DNA of 64,000 nt from Streptomyces changanensis (GCF_024600715.1 NZ_CP102332.1:6753870-6817869), one strand, 5' to 3'; numbered from the stretch's first letter, positions 28,166 through 36,575 are shown. Program-made: numbers and translations. Notes: a model not told the origin generated them from the letters alone.

Positions 28166-28537
28166 GTGACCGACGACCTCACCCTCACCACCACCCACAC
28201 CGACGGACACCTGGCGGCCCTCCACGTCAGGGGAGAGATCGACATACACACCGCTCCTGCCCTCCGCACAGGAGCACTGGACGTCATCGCCCGAGGACAT
28301 CCGCACCTGATACTGGACCTGACCGGGGTCACCTTCTGCGACTCCTCCGGCTTCAACGCCCTGATCGGCGTCATGCGCTGCACGATGGCCGCAAACGGCT
28401 CCCTGACCCTGGCCGCAGTCCCCGACCGCCTGTCCCGAATGCTCGATCTCACCGGCCTGAGCACCGTCATGCCGTCCTACCCCAGCACCGAGGCCGCGAT
28501 GAACGCCCGCCCCACTGCCACGCCCGAGCCCGCCTGA
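28166..28537 (+). CDS. STAS-domain anti-sigma factor antagonist, partner of the PP2C
   Basis: A 123-aa STAS protein starting at GTG 28166, two bases after the phosphatase stop, so the two are one operon. LHVRGEIDIHTAPALRTGAL leads to the loop VTFCDSSGFNALIG with the conserved serine. It would be dephosphorylated by the upstream PP2C and then bind an anti-sigma kinase; the HATPase at 22817 is the only one in the window. Arrangement and pairing are inferred from gene order. Confidence 0.9.
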   Translation: MTDDLTLTTTHTDGHLAALHVRGEIDIHTAPALRTGALDVIARGHPHLILDLTGVTFCDSSGFNALIGVMRCTMAANGSLTLAAVPDRLSRMLDLTGLSTVMPSYPSTEAAMNARPTATPEPA

Positions 28538-28948
28538 CCCGGCCGATCAGCGGCCCGATCCGACTTCAGTGACAAACCGTCCACGTGCAACGGCAGAGGA
28601 CCGAGACGCACTACCCCGGCGAGGACGACGGAGCGTGAGCGTGGCACCGGTGTCACGCTCACGTGAACGGGTGTCACGCCGCAGCGATTATGGGCCCGTT
28701 TGCCCGTTTTCAGGTCCTCGGACCCCCTCTCGGGGTGGTTCGGCGGCTCGGGTGCGACACATGAGAGTTCATGCCTCGCTCTCCGTCCGTTCGTCAGGGG
28801 CCGTAGCAGCGGGGTGCGGCGTGCTGTCGGCCGCCTCGATGCCTCCGGCGGCCCCCCACCCTGGGTCTGGCTGGGTCCTGGTCCGGTGTTTCCCCTGGTC
28901 GTCGTCGAGCGCTGCCGCACCGTCGACCGCAACGTCGCCGGCCCGGCC
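28538..28948. other. Intergenic region before the subtilisin-like gene
   Basis: Contains the dyad at 28634-28663. The reading frame of the protease stays open back to 28700 but the upstream part has no convincing signal peptide or protein character. Confidence 0.5.
28634..28663. terminator. 30-bp dyad symmetry, likely terminator
   Basis: CGTGAGCGTG and CACGCTCACG form 10-bp arms around a centre that is itself palindromic (CACCGGTG); the 30 bp have a single mismatched pair. It lies 97 nt after the STAS stop and well before the protease start, which fits a hairpin terminator of the phosphatase-STAS operon. No U-tract follows, as is usual in Streptomyces. An operator is the alternative. Confidence 0.5.
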
Positions 28949-30160
28949 ATGTCCGCCACCCCGGCCGACCGCTCACCGTCCGTGTTCTTGGCCGCCACCG
29001 TCCACATCATCGAGGTCAACGGCACCGAGGCCACCGAGGAGGCGGTCACCCGGCGGGCTCAGGAGATGATCGCCACTCACGGCGGCGAACTGCGGCGGGT
29101 GTACTCCGCCGCTTCCCAGGCATTCTCCGTCTCGCTCACCGAAGAACAGAAGATCTCCTACTACAAGGACCCCCGAGTCGACTCGATCACCAGTGACCGT
29201 GTCTACCGGGTCGCAGGAAAGCAGCAGCCCGTCCGGGGGACGGGCACCGCACGGGCGGCGCTCGGCGGCATTCAGCTGTCACTGCCCTCATGGGGCCTGG
29301 ACCGCATGGATCAGCGCGACCTGCCCCTTGACGGCGTCCACCGCATGCCGCACGGAACCGGCACGGGAGTGGACATCTACGTCGTCGACACCGGGGTCCG
29401 TGTCGCGCACCGGGAGTTCTGGGGCCGCCGGGCACACGGTGCGTACGACGCCATCGAGCGGCGCCCGGGCGGGGAAAGCGACTGTAACGGCCACGGGACC
29501 GCCTCCGCGGCCATCGCCGCCGGTCTGTGGACCGGCGTCGCCAAGGGCGCCACCGTGCAGTCGGTGCGCGCCTTCGGCTGCGACGGCACCGGCACGCTGG
29601 AACACATCATGTCCGCGGTCGACTGGATCACCGCCCACGCCGACGGCCCTTCCGTCGTCAACCTCGGCTTCTCCGGCGAGCCGGGTTCGGTGCTCGACCT
29701 CCAGCTCTACCAGATGACCGGCAAGGGCATCGCCTACACCGCCGCGGCGGGCAACGGCGACGCGTCGGGCAACGGGATCGAGTCCTGCGAGACGACCCCT
29801 GCCCGACAGACCACCGCCATCACCGTCGCCGCCACCGGCCGCGACGACAGGCGCCCGGCCTGGTCCAACCACGGTTACTGCGTGCACCTGTTCGCACCCG
29901 GCACCGACATCACCACCGCCGGCGCGCGCAGCGACGGCTCCTACGTCAAGCTGACCGGCACCTCCGCGGCCACCGCCGAGGTGACCGGCGCCGCGGCTGT
30001 GCACTTGGCCCGCCACCCCGACACGACGCCGGTCGAACTGGACCAGGCGCTCACGGCCGTCGCCACCCGGGACCACGTGCGCGACGCGGGCCCGGAGTCC
30101 CGGAACCTGCTGCTGTACACCGGACCCTCCGACAACACGCGAGAAGGTGACCGGCGGTGA
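28949..30160 (+). CDS. Subtilisin-like S8 protease with I9 propeptide
   Basis: A 403-aa protein. Residues about 15-95 look like an I9 inhibitor/propeptide domain ([16 protein letters not shown] to [12 protein letters not shown]). The catalytic domain has Asp147 (YVVDTGVR), His182 (CNGHGTASA), oxyanion Asn269 (AAAGNGDAS) and Ser339. The serine motif is [11 protein letters not shown] instead of the usual GTSMAAPHVAG, so the Met and Pro are lost. No clear signal peptide precedes the I9 domain with ATG 28949, although the frame is open further upstream. It may be a cytoplasmic, re-annotated or degenerating enzyme; activity is uncertain. Confidence 0.82.
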   Translation: MSATPADRSPSVFLAATVHIIEVNGTEATEEAVTRRAQEMIATHGGELRRVYSAASQAFSVSLTEEQKISYYKDPRVDSITSDRVYRVAGKQQPVRGTGTARAALGGIQLSLPSWGLDRMDQRDLPLDGVHRMPHGTGTGVDIYVVDTGVRVAHREFWGRRAHGAYDAIERRPGGESDCNGHGTASAAIAAGLWTGVAKGATVQSVRAFGCDGTGTLEHIMSAVDWITAHADGPSVVNLGFSGEPGSVLDLQLYQMTGKGIAYTAAAGNGDASGNGIESCETTPARQTTAITVAATGRDDRRPAWSNHGYCVHLFAPGTDITTAGARSDGSYVKLTGTSAATAEVTGAAAVHLARHPDTTPVELDQALTAVATRDHVRDAGPESRNLLLYTGPSDNTREGDRR

Positions 30161-30222
30161 GCGGCGGCGTCCGGGACGTCGTCGTCATCGGGTCGGGCCC
30201 CGCCGGCTACACCGCCGCCCTT
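30157..30222 (+). pseudogene. trxB: trxB (thioredoxin reductase) N-terminal stump
   Basis: Starting at GTG 30157, which overlaps the protease stop, the frame reads [20 protein letters not shown] then ALW. This is the FAD-binding start of thioredoxin reductase, normally about 310 aa. It breaks off after about 22 codons where IS5-type sequence begins, so an insertion and later deletion removed the rest. Confidence 0.7.
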
Positions 30223-30233
30223 TGGAAGTCGTC

Positions 30234-30331
30234 TCAATCGGTGCGTCTGCGGTGGCAGATGAGGGTGCAGGCGATGCTCGTGAAGACGAGAAAGTGATCG
30301 GCTTCTCGCTCGTAGCGGCGGCGGCAGCCGG
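30234..30331 (-). pseudogene. IS5-family transposase C-terminal stump
   Basis: The minus strand reads CRRRYEREADHFLVFTSIAC, then TLICHRRRTD and a stop, the typical tail of a Streptomyces IS5-group transposase. Immediately 5-prime of it, at 30333-30348, CTAAGGACTGTCCCGG resembles the inverted-repeat end seen at 34.1 kb, so everything between the terminus and the tail was deleted. It lies directly against the trxB stump. Confidence 0.7.
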
Positions 30332-30497
30332 CTAAGGACTGTCCCGGAATCTGGCGCCGGGCCGGGGCGCGACTACCTCAGGGCGGGAGGTGGCAGCTAC
30401 CGGTCTGGTGCTTGCGTTCGACGCCAGCTCCGGGAAGAGTCTCGCGGACGCCGTTCGGGGCGATGTCGTGAGAGCAAGGGCAATGGAGATGTGTGTG

Positions 30498-31058
30498 ATG
30501 GATACGGCGGTCAAAGAGGCTGCCGTCGCTCGGTTCCTCCGCGAACATCCGGAGATGGAGCAGGCTGCATGCGACCACCCCGCGCTGCTGGGCTGCGCCG
30601 ATGTCGACTGGTCGAAAATTCCGGGGTGCCCTGCGGGGGTCCCGGCCCTGCTCCGCGGTCTCCTGGATGAGGCAGTCGGCCCCGAGACCCTGCCTGTGCT
30701 GGAGAACCTCCTGATGAACAGCACCTTCCACGTGAGCGCCGTGATGCCGGCCGCCCTACCCTTCCTGATCCGTCTGGCAGCCGTCCCCGACATCGCCGTG
30801 CGGCCAGACCTGGTCGGCCTCTTGGCCGTTGCCGCGGAGCTGTCTTCGTCCGTCGACGCCGACGACGAACGCCGGGTGCTGCTGTTCGGGAAAGACTCCG
30901 ATCACCCGGAACGCGAAGGGTGCAGGGCCGCCTTCGCCGCACACGCTTCCGCCCTGCGCGCGTTGCTGGAGGACGGGGCCCTTCCGGCAGGACTGATCAG
31001 CGCAGACGACCGCGCATGCCTGCTCAGGGCCGTGGAACCGCAGCGATGTCCTTCCTGA
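30498..31058 (+). CDS. Hypothetical helical protein, 186 aa
   Basis: Mostly helical. It begins MDTAVKEAAVARFLREHPEM, has WSKIPGCPAGVPALLRGLLD, VLENLLMNSTFHVSAVMPAA and LIRLAAVPDIAVRPDLVGLL, and ends in a cysteine-containing tail. The repeated short helices suggest a HEAT-like fold, but no family is certain. ATG 30498 was chosen because GGAGA lies 8 nt upstream; in-frame ATGs at 30483 and 30489 are alternatives. Protein-like sequence also follows the stop (AALAALDGWIHRRFRFDPCG near 31100), so the 3-prime end may be damaged. Confidence 0.65.
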   Translation: MDTAVKEAAVARFLREHPEMEQAACDHPALLGCADVDWSKIPGCPAGVPALLRGLLDEAVGPETLPVLENLLMNSTFHVSAVMPAALPFLIRLAAVPDIAVRPDLVGLLAVAAELSSSVDADDERRVLLFGKDSDHPEREGCRAAFAAHASALRALLEDGALPAGLISADDRACLLRAVEPQRCPS

Positions 31059-31344
31059 CTGCCCGCACCCCGGCGCCGACTTCCGCGCGGAGGTCGCTGC
31101 CCTCGCCGCCCTCGACGGCTGGATCCACCGTCGCTTCCGGTTCGACCCCTGCGGCGCCTCGGTGACGTACGACGAACCCTCCCACCGCTTCGCCTTCACC
31201 TGGCCGAGCCCGGCCGCCCCCCTTCGCCGACGAGCTTCCCCCACCAGACCCAGCCTGAGTTGTCGCCGACGAGCGTTCTCTCGGTGTTCGACCCGGCGGA
31301 ACTGTGGCCACGCCAGACCCCGTCCCACGATGGCACCGTGATCA

Positions 31345-31600
31345 TCACGCCGCCCCTACCACCGCCTGCCGATGCGGGGCCTCGTCGCGCTCACGCTTGG
31401 CGAGCGTATGCAGCGCGGCTTGGTCGCCGTACCGGTCCCGGGCGGCGGCAACGAGCACGTCCACCGCGACGGTGAGCGCAGCATCGGGCACTCGGCATGG
31501 CGCGTCGACACTGAGCGCGAGGTCATCGAGGTGAACCGCCAGCTCGACGCAACGGGTCTGCAGGTATCCGTCGAGCAACATCTCATTCGGGCGTCGTCGC
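31345..31600 (-). pseudogene. Mycothiol-dependent maleylpyruvate isomerase-family C-terminal fragment
   Basis: MLLDGYLQTRCVELAVHLDD, then VPDAALTVAVDVLVAAARDR and ALHTLAKRERDEA match the end of the TIGR03083-type mycothiol-dependent enzyme family. Only about 80 of roughly 200-250 residues remain; the N-terminal DinB-like part with the metal ligands is missing. The frame continues open to 31692 but without family similarity. Confidence 0.55.
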
Positions 31601-31707
31601 AATCTCATCAGCCGCTGACAGGTCCACGTTGTGGATCGACCCGCCGCCTTGGCCGCCTGGACGGCTCGCCCATGTGGGGAGTGTGGTGGCACGAGAGCGG
31701 GTCTCTC

Positions 31708-32640
31708 TCAGGCCGCGGTCCCTTGGTGGGTTTGGTGGGCTTGGTGGGTCCTGGTGGCGGACAGGTCCGCCGCTCGCCGGACCGAATCAGCGGAGGCGGC
31801 CAGCAGCGGCAGCCGGACGGCCGGGCTGGGGATACGGCCCTGCGCGTGCAGCACCCCCTTGATCACGGTCGGGTTCGGCTCGGCGAAGAGCGCGGCGGAC
31901 AGCCGGGCCAGCTCCGTTCCCAGCCTGCGGGCCTGTCCGGTGGCGTCGCGCTGCCACAGCGAGATCAGCTCGGCGAAGTCAGCGGTGCGGACATTGGCCG
32001 ACGCCAGGATGCCGCCGCGGGCGCCCGCCGCGAGCAGCGGTGAGATGACGGCGTCATCGCCGCCGAGCACCGCGAAGTCCGGTGTCGACGAGCCGAGCAG
32101 TTCCATCGCGGCCGCGTCGATCGCACCGGTCGCGTACTTGACCCCGACGACCTCCGGTAGGTGCCCGAGCACGTTCAGAGTGCCGGTGCTGAGCGACTGA
32201 CCGGTGCGGTACGGGATGTCGTAGACGACCAGCGGCAGGCCCCCGTGTTCGGCGAGTGCCGTGAAGTGCGCCAGCGTTCCCGCCTCGCCGGGCCGGGTGT
32301 AGGGCGGCGTGGGAACCAGCGCCGCGGTGACGTCACCGCTCTGAGCGAGCTCCCGCAGCGTCGTGATGGCGGCGGCGGTGTCGTTGGTGCCGACGCCGAC
32401 GATCAGCGGAGCTCCGTGTGCCCGGCAGGCGGCCGAGCAGATGCGGACCACCGCCTGCTTCTCCTCGGTGGTCAGCGTGGCCGCCTCCGCGGTGGTGCCC
32501 AGGGCGACGAGTCCCCGAGCGCCGGCCGCCAGCGCCTCGCCGGCGAGGCAGGCGAGCGCGTCCGGGGCGAGGCGCAGGTCATCGGTGAACGGGGTCACCA
32601 AGGGGACGAACAGGCCGGTGAGATTCGCTTCGGGGTTCAT
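31708..32640 (-). CDS. DapA-family aldolase (dihydrodipicolinate synthase-like)
   Basis: A 310-aa class I aldolase of the DHDPS/N-acetylneuraminate lyase superfamily. The GTTAEAATLT motif is at 48-57, a tyrosine in PPYTR at 114, Tyr144 in DIPYRTG and the Schiff-base lysine 168 in VVGVKYATG. It joins pyruvate to an aldehyde or cleaves the reverse; the exact substrate is not set by these motifs. Because it is divergent from a LysR regulator and not in a lysine operon, a catabolic aldolase is as likely as lysine biosynthesis. RBS not obvious; ATG 32640 fits the family start. Confidence 0.85.
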   Translation of the reverse strand: MNPEANLTGLFVPLVTPFTDDLRLAPDALACLAGEALAAGARGLVALGTTAEAATLTTEEKQAVVRICSAACRAHGAPLIVGVGTNDTAAAITTLRELAQSGDVTAALVPTPPYTRPGEAGTLAHFTALAEHGGLPLVVYDIPYRTGQSLSTGTLNVLGHLPEVVGVKYATGAIDAAAMELLGSSTPDFAVLGGDDAVISPLLAAGARGGILASANVRTADFAELISLWQRDATGQARRLGTELARLSAALFAEPNPTVIKGVLHAQGRIPSPAVRLPLLAASADSVRRAADLSATRTHQAHQTHQGTAA

Positions 32641-32690
32641 ACGTCCACCCTGACCGACACAGATTCAGTAGATCCAGTTCATATTTCTTC

Positions 32691-32704
32691 GCTTATGCGT
32701 AAGC
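32691..32704. promoter_or_regulatory. Candidate LysR operator
   Basis: GCTTATGCGTAAGC, with TTA/TAA arms, sits in the 71-nt gap between the divergent dapA-like and LysR genes, only 8 nt before the LysR start. It has the short dyad expected of a LysR box and could serve autoregulation. Confidence 0.4.
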
Positions 32705-32711
32705 TCACCTT

Positions 32712-33653
32712 ATGCTCGATGTCCGACGTCTCCACCTGCTGCGCGAACTGGACCGACGCGGCACCATCGCGGCCGTCGCCGAGGCGCTGACCTTCACCGC
32801 CTCGGCCGTCTCCCAGCAGCTGAGCGTGCTTGAGCGCGAGGCAGGCGTACCCCTGCTGGAACGAAGTGGCAGACGGGTGGTGCTCACCCCCGCGGGCCGC
32901 ACCCTCGTCACCCACGCCAATGCCGTCCTCGAACGCCTCGAACTGGCCGTCTCCGAGCTGGCCGGGGCACGCGAGGGCATCGGCGGGCCGCTGCGGATCG
33001 GGACGTTTCCCTCTGGCGGCCCCGCCATCGTGCCCGCCACGCTGGCCGAACTGGCCCAGCGGCATCCCGCGCTGGAACCGATGGTGCAGGAGATCGACTC
33101 GGCGCGGGTCTCCGACGGCCTACGCGCCGGCGAACTCGACGTGGCCCTCGTCCACGACTACGACTTCGTGCCCGCGTCACCGGACACCACGGTCGACCAG
33201 GTGCCCCTGTTGGAAGAGCCGATGTACCTGGCCACCGGCGGCGCTCCCGCCACCGGTCGCGTCACCCACGGCGAAACGCTGGCCGAGCTGCTCGGACCGT
33301 GGGCCACGTCCCCATGGATCACGGCACGGGACGGCACGACCGGTCACGCGATGGCCGTACGCGCCTGTCAGGCAGCCGGATTCCAGCCGCGCATCCGCCA
33401 TCAGGTCAACGACTTTCGTACGGTCCTGGCACTGGCCGCCATCGGCCAAGGCGCAGGATTCGTACCGGAGATGGCCACCGCACACGCCCCCGAGGGCGTG
33501 GTCCTGACCCGGCTGCCCCTCTTCCGCCGCTCGAAGGTCGCCTTCCGCGCAGGCGGCGGCACCCACCCGGCGATCGCAGCATTCGTGGCGGCGGCGCGAA
33601 CAGCGGTGGGTGCCACGGCCCGTGCCTCCCTACTGGTCGCTTCAGTGAGTTGA
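32712..33653 (+). CDS. LysR-family transcriptional regulator
   Basis: A 313-aa regulator. The N-terminal winged HTH covers about residues 1-60 (LHLLRELDRRGTIAAVAEAL, SAVSQQLSVLEREAGVPLLE). The effector domain follows from about 90 (PLRIGTFPSGGPAIVPATLA). It is divergent from the dapA-like gene and probably controls it in response to a metabolite. It resembles the IciA/ArgP-like Streptomyces subgroup in which the first residues are MLDVRRLHLLRE. Confidence 0.9.
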   Translation: MLDVRRLHLLRELDRRGTIAAVAEALTFTASAVSQQLSVLEREAGVPLLERSGRRVVLTPAGRTLVTHANAVLERLELAVSELAGAREGIGGPLRIGTFPSGGPAIVPATLAELAQRHPALEPMVQEIDSARVSDGLRAGELDVALVHDYDFVPASPDTTVDQVPLLEEPMYLATGGAPATGRVTHGETLAELLGPWATSPWITARDGTTGHAMAVRACQAAGFQPRIRHQVNDFRTVLALAAIGQGAGFVPEMATAHAPEGVVLTRLPLFRRSKVAFRAGGGTHPAIAAFVAAARTAVGATARASLLVASVS

Positions 33654-33724
33654 GTCGCGGGTCTTGTGCTCAGTGATCTTGTCGGCAGGATGTCAGGAAT
33701 GCGTGCTGACCCTGTTCCTGACGT

Positions 33725-33984
33725 CCTGTGAGGGCGTGTAGCCCCGCTGCTGCCGCCCGCTCCCGAACGGCGCCGCTGCTACCCCGGTCGGCTGCGTGTT
33801 CCCGACAAGGGCAGCACTCACCGGCGTCATGTACGTGCTGCGGACCGGTGTCGCGTGGTGCGATGTCCCCGCAGAGACCGTGGGCGGCTGCTCAGGTGTG
33901 ACGTCCTGGCGTCGGCTGCGGGACTGGACCGAGGCCTGCGTCTGGCCACGCCTGCATGCCGCCCTGCTAAAGGCTGTCCTGTAA
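33725..33984 (+). pseudogene. IS5-family transposase N-terminal remnant
   Basis: One frame gives VAPLLPPAPERRRCYPGRLR, then after a frameshift near 33805 comes AALTGVMYVLRTGVAWCDVP, GCSGVTSWRRLRDWTEACVW and PRLHAALL. This is the N-terminal third of an IS5-group transposase. The coding sequence is cut at 33968 by the inverted-repeat element that follows, which supplies the last codons and the TAA stop. Confidence 0.75.
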
Positions 33985-34125
33985 CTCCCGGGACTGCTCG
34001 CTGGCGTCCAGTCTGCCCTGGTTGGACGGTTCTCCGTTGAGGTCGCGATTCAGGTCAGAATTGGACAAGTCGATTCTGCGACGGTGTCCTGCTGGTCCTT
34101 TCGTTGAGTTACGGGACAGCCCTTA
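33968..34125. mobile_element. MITE-like element with 20-bp inverted repeats
   Basis: About 158 bp bounded by TAAAGGCTGTCCTGTAACTC on the left and the inverse of TAAGGGCTGTCCCGTAACTC on the right; 18 of 20 positions pair. The interior has no reading frame. It interrupts a transposase remnant. The terminal sequence resembles ends of Streptomyces IS5-group elements, so this is probably a non-autonomous derivative moved by such a transposase. Confidence 0.7.
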
Positions 34126-34197
34126 AAAGAAGGTCCTGAACTTCGATGGCCCTGTTCACCAGGGGACAGCCGTCGTCGCTGTTGCCTGTCGGTGAAG

Positions 34198-34710
34198 CTA
34201 ACGGCCGGGGGAGCGATTACCAGTGACGGCTGGTTGGTCAGGGCTGGAGACGTTGAGCGGCAGATCTCGGTGGAAGACGGCCATAGCCTGGCCGGGGCCG
34301 TTGTAGTCGTCGACGATCTCCGTGTTGAAACCGAGGCTGCGGTGGAAGGCGATGGAGCCGGTGTTCTCGATTGATGTGATCGCCTTCAGCTGCCGTGCAC
34401 CGTGACGTTCCGCTGCTTCGGCGAACGCCGTATACAGACGACGCCCGAGACCGGTGCCACGGGCGTCGTCCCGCGTGGCGATCAGATGCGCGTACCCGGT
34501 GCCGTTTGGGGTGACGAACCCGAAGACGTACCCACGGATTCCGTCTTCGGCTCGGGCAACCAAGCAGGTGGAACCGAACTCCTGCAGCAGTGCTAGAAGG
34601 TGTAGCGACCGAAGGTCGCGTTCGCCCCAATAACGGGGGTGATCAGTCAGGACCTGATGGAAGTCGGCCACCCCGGCCGTCGCGATGTGTGTCCCCATGG
34701 TGACGATCAT
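34198..34710 (-). CDS. GNAT-family N-acetyltransferase
   Basis: A 170-aa GNAT protein. The acetyl-CoA loop reads HLIATRDDARGTGLGRRLYT (R/Q-x-x-G-x-G/A form), followed by helix FAEAAERHGARQLKAITSIE, and ENTGSIAFHRSLGFNTEIVD typical of motif B. Substrate unknown. ATG 34710 gives MIVTMGTH; ATG 34698 is an alternative. It is followed in the same direction by nothing; the gene upstream on the same strand is another GNAT. Confidence 0.85.
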   Translation of the reverse strand: MIVTMGTHIATAGVADFHQVLTDHPRYWGERDLRSLHLLALLQEFGSTCLVARAEDGIRGYVFGFVTPNGTGYAHLIATRDDARGTGLGRRLYTAFAEAAERHGARQLKAITSIENTGSIAFHRSLGFNTEIVDDYNGPGQAMAVFHRDLPLNVSSPDQPAVTGNRSPGR

Positions 34711-34822
34711 GGCAGGCGTCTTGGCCGTTACAGGAGAGGGTCCGCACGGAGACATCGGGCCGTGGCCACCAGGCACGACAAACTCGCGGTCCGCTGCGAG
34801 GCTGCCGTCCTCGTTGGCGCCA

Positions 34823-35365
34823 TCAACGAGTGGTTGTGACGTACTGGTCCGACGACAACTCGTACACCCGTACTCGCCGACCGCAGGTGGGATTGACGGT
34901 CTCGCGGACCGGATGCATCCCCAGTTTGGTCATGATCCGTTCGGAGGCGTCGTTGCCTACTTGAGTGATGCTGACGATCCGCTCCAGCCCTCGCTCTTCG
35001 AACCCGAACCGTACAGCGGCCGCAGCGGCCTCGGTGGCCAGGCCCTGCCCCCAGTGGGAACGTCCCAGCCGCCAGCCGACCTCAACCGCCGGCAGTACCT
35101 CCGGCAAGAAGTCGGGCACCGAAAGGCCGGTGAACCCGGCCAGCTCGCCAGTGGACCGGATCTCCACGGCGAACAGGCCGAAGCCCTGTGACTCCCACTC
35201 GCTGTCCCATGCCTGGACCCCGTCGCGAGTCTGCTGTTCGTCACGGATGCTGCCGTCACGGATCCACCGCATGACCTCGGGGTCGGCGTTGATGGCAGCC
35301 ATGGGCGCAACGTCTTCCTCGCGCCAGCGGCGCAGGATCAAACGGGAAGTCTCAAGCCTGACCAT
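34823..35365 (-). CDS. RimJ/RimL-type GNAT acetyltransferase
   Basis: A 180-aa protein of the ribosomal-protein-alanine acetyltransferase type. It opens VRLETSRLILRRWREEDVAP, has the acetyl-CoA motif WRLGRSHWGQGLATEAAAAA and ends the fold with RIVSITQVGNDASERIMTKL. It acetylates an amino group of an unknown acceptor. ATG 35365 fits the family start; GTG 35383, six codons upstream, is also possible. Confidence 0.87.
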   Translation of the reverse strand: MVRLETSRLILRRWREEDVAPMAAINADPEVMRWIRDGSIRDEQQTRDGVQAWDSEWESQGFGLFAVEIRSTGELAGFTGLSVPDFLPEVLPAVEVGWRLGRSHWGQGLATEAAAAAVRFGFEERGLERIVSITQVGNDASERIMTKLGMHPVRETVNPTCGRRVRVYELSSDQYVTTTR

Positions 35366-35428
35366 CCGATCATTCTGGATCACAGATGGGGCTCTCCGCC
35401 ATTCTCACCAGGCACTTTCGATACACGC

Positions 35429-35460
35429 CTTAGTGCTGTGACCGCATAGGTTGGCCGGGA
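35429..35460. mobile_element. Left terminus of an IS630-type element
   Basis: TTAGTGCTGTGACCG at this point is matched in inverse orientation by CGGTCACAGCACTAG at 41338-41352. Both ends are flanked by TA. Between them lie the two halves of an IS630-family transposase, which makes these the likely element ends. Confidence 0.55.
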
Positions 35461-35504
35461 TATTCAGTCGTGACGAACCCATCAGCTCTGCGTAGCCTCG
35501 CAAT

Positions 35505-35828
35505 GTGGACAGTCAAGAGCAGTACGTGAGGTACCGAGACGACGTGAAGGTGCTTGCGGCGATCGGGGAGTGTGTCCAGGCCCAGGTCGGCCGGGTCGCT
35601 GTGCGGTTGCCAAGGGCCGTGGCTGAGGCCGCCGTGGCGGCCTGGGAGCGTAACGAGCCGGATGGGCTGGGTGAGGAGAGTCGTGAGCAGTACGTCCTGC
35701 GGGACCAGGCCGCAGAGCTGGCGTTGATAGGTCTGGCGGTCTCGGAGCGCGGTCGCTGGGAGGGTGAGTCAGTCGTTGTCGGGCTGGACGTCGCCTCTGC
35801 CGGGGCGGCCGTGCGGGCGGTGCCGTAG
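35505..35828 (+). CDS. Small hypothetical protein, likely passenger of the IS630 element
   Basis: A 107-aa protein starting at GTG 35505 (VDSQEQYVRYRDDVKVLAAI). Long amphipathic helices (GRVAVRLPRAVAEAAVAAWE, VLRDQAAELALIGLAVSERG) are the only features. It lies between the IS terminus and the transposase tail and ends 4 nt before the transposase stop on the other strand. I recall similar small proteins next to this IS type in other Streptomyces, which suggests it travels with the element; function unknown. Confidence 0.6.
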   Translation: MDSQEQYVRYRDDVKVLAAIGECVQAQVGRVAVRLPRAVAEAAVAAWERNEPDGLGEESREQYVLRDQAAELALIGLAVSERGRWEGESVVVGLDVASAGAAVRAVP

Positions 35829-35832
35829 TCAT

Positions 35833-36112
35833 TCAGGCGGCGGTGGCCGCGGGTCTGCCACGCCAGCGGATGTCCTTCTCGTCGCGGATGCGGGCGCGTT
35901 CACGACATTGCGCGGCCAGAACGTCGGGGTGCCGGGCGTTCTGGCCGCGTCAGCGCGGGTAGCGGTGCAACTTCCGGGTCCGGACGGTGTGGTTGGGGTG
36001 GTGGGAGTTGGCGAGGGTGAACTGCCGCGGCCCGAAGTGCGCCTCGATCGGGTTCGCCCAGGACGGGTTCGTCGGCGTGAAGCACAGCTCGACCTTGTTC
36101 TTGACGGCGGTC
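35833..36112 (-). pseudogene. IS630-family transposase, C-terminal half
   Basis: The minus strand reads VKNKVELCFTPTNPSWANPI, EAHFGPRQFTLANSHHPNHT and, after an internal TGA at 35950-35952, NARHPDVLAAQCRERARIRD to the stop. This is the end of an IS630/Tc1-type DDE transposase, including the ANPIE glutamate of the catalytic triad. The matching middle part lies at 41.1-41.3 kb, so about 5 kb of foreign DNA separates the pieces. Confidence 0.8.
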
Positions 36113-36159
36113 CCCAAATGATCTCCTGCCGGGATTTTGACTCCCCTACCCGGCCGTGA

Positions 36160-36561
36160 TCATCCTTTTCGGTCTTCCTTTTGGATCTTCTTTTCCCGTG
36201 CCCGCCGACTTCCTTCGACGGCTTCTCGGGCCGTCTTCTCGCGATGGCAAGGATCCGAGTGAATCAATCCGAGGTTGTCGAGATCCCGGGCAGCTCCGCC
36301 TTGGCTCACAGGCACGATGTGCTCGAGCTCGTCAGCATCCTCGCCTCCGCGGACGTAACAGCAGCCGTTGTCCCGTCGCGCCACGCGTCTCTTGAGCGCT
36401 CGCACGGTGTCGCTGCTCATGCCATAGCGCTCTTGGGGAGACGGTCGTCCCCTCCATGGCTCGGGCTGGTGCCCGTCGCATCGTCCGCGCACAGTAGCGA
36501 TCTCGAAACAGTCAGACAGGCTGCAGCGTGTCGGAGGTGCGAACGGCACAGGCACCTCCAT
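36160..36561 (-). CDS. HNH endonuclease, phage type
   Basis: A 133-aa protein. The HNH core covers residues about 65-115: CCYVRGGEDADELEHIVPVS, GGAARDLDNLGLIHSDPCHR then EKT, supplying the histidine, asparagine and zinc-binding residues. An N-terminal part with CSLSDCFEIATVRGRC holds further cysteines. It is the last gene of a minus-strand series of small mobile-element genes. Phage HNH proteins often sit beside terminase genes, but none is present here because the segment ends 50 nt further on. Confidence 0.85.
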   Translation of the reverse strand: MEVPVPFAPPTRCSLSDCFEIATVRGRCDGHQPEPWRGRPSPQERYGMSSDTVRALKRRVARRDNGCCYVRGGEDADELEHIVPVSQGGAARDLDNLGLIHSDPCHREKTAREAVEGSRRAREKKIQKEDRKG

Positions 36562-36575
36562 GGGGGGCGGGACGC

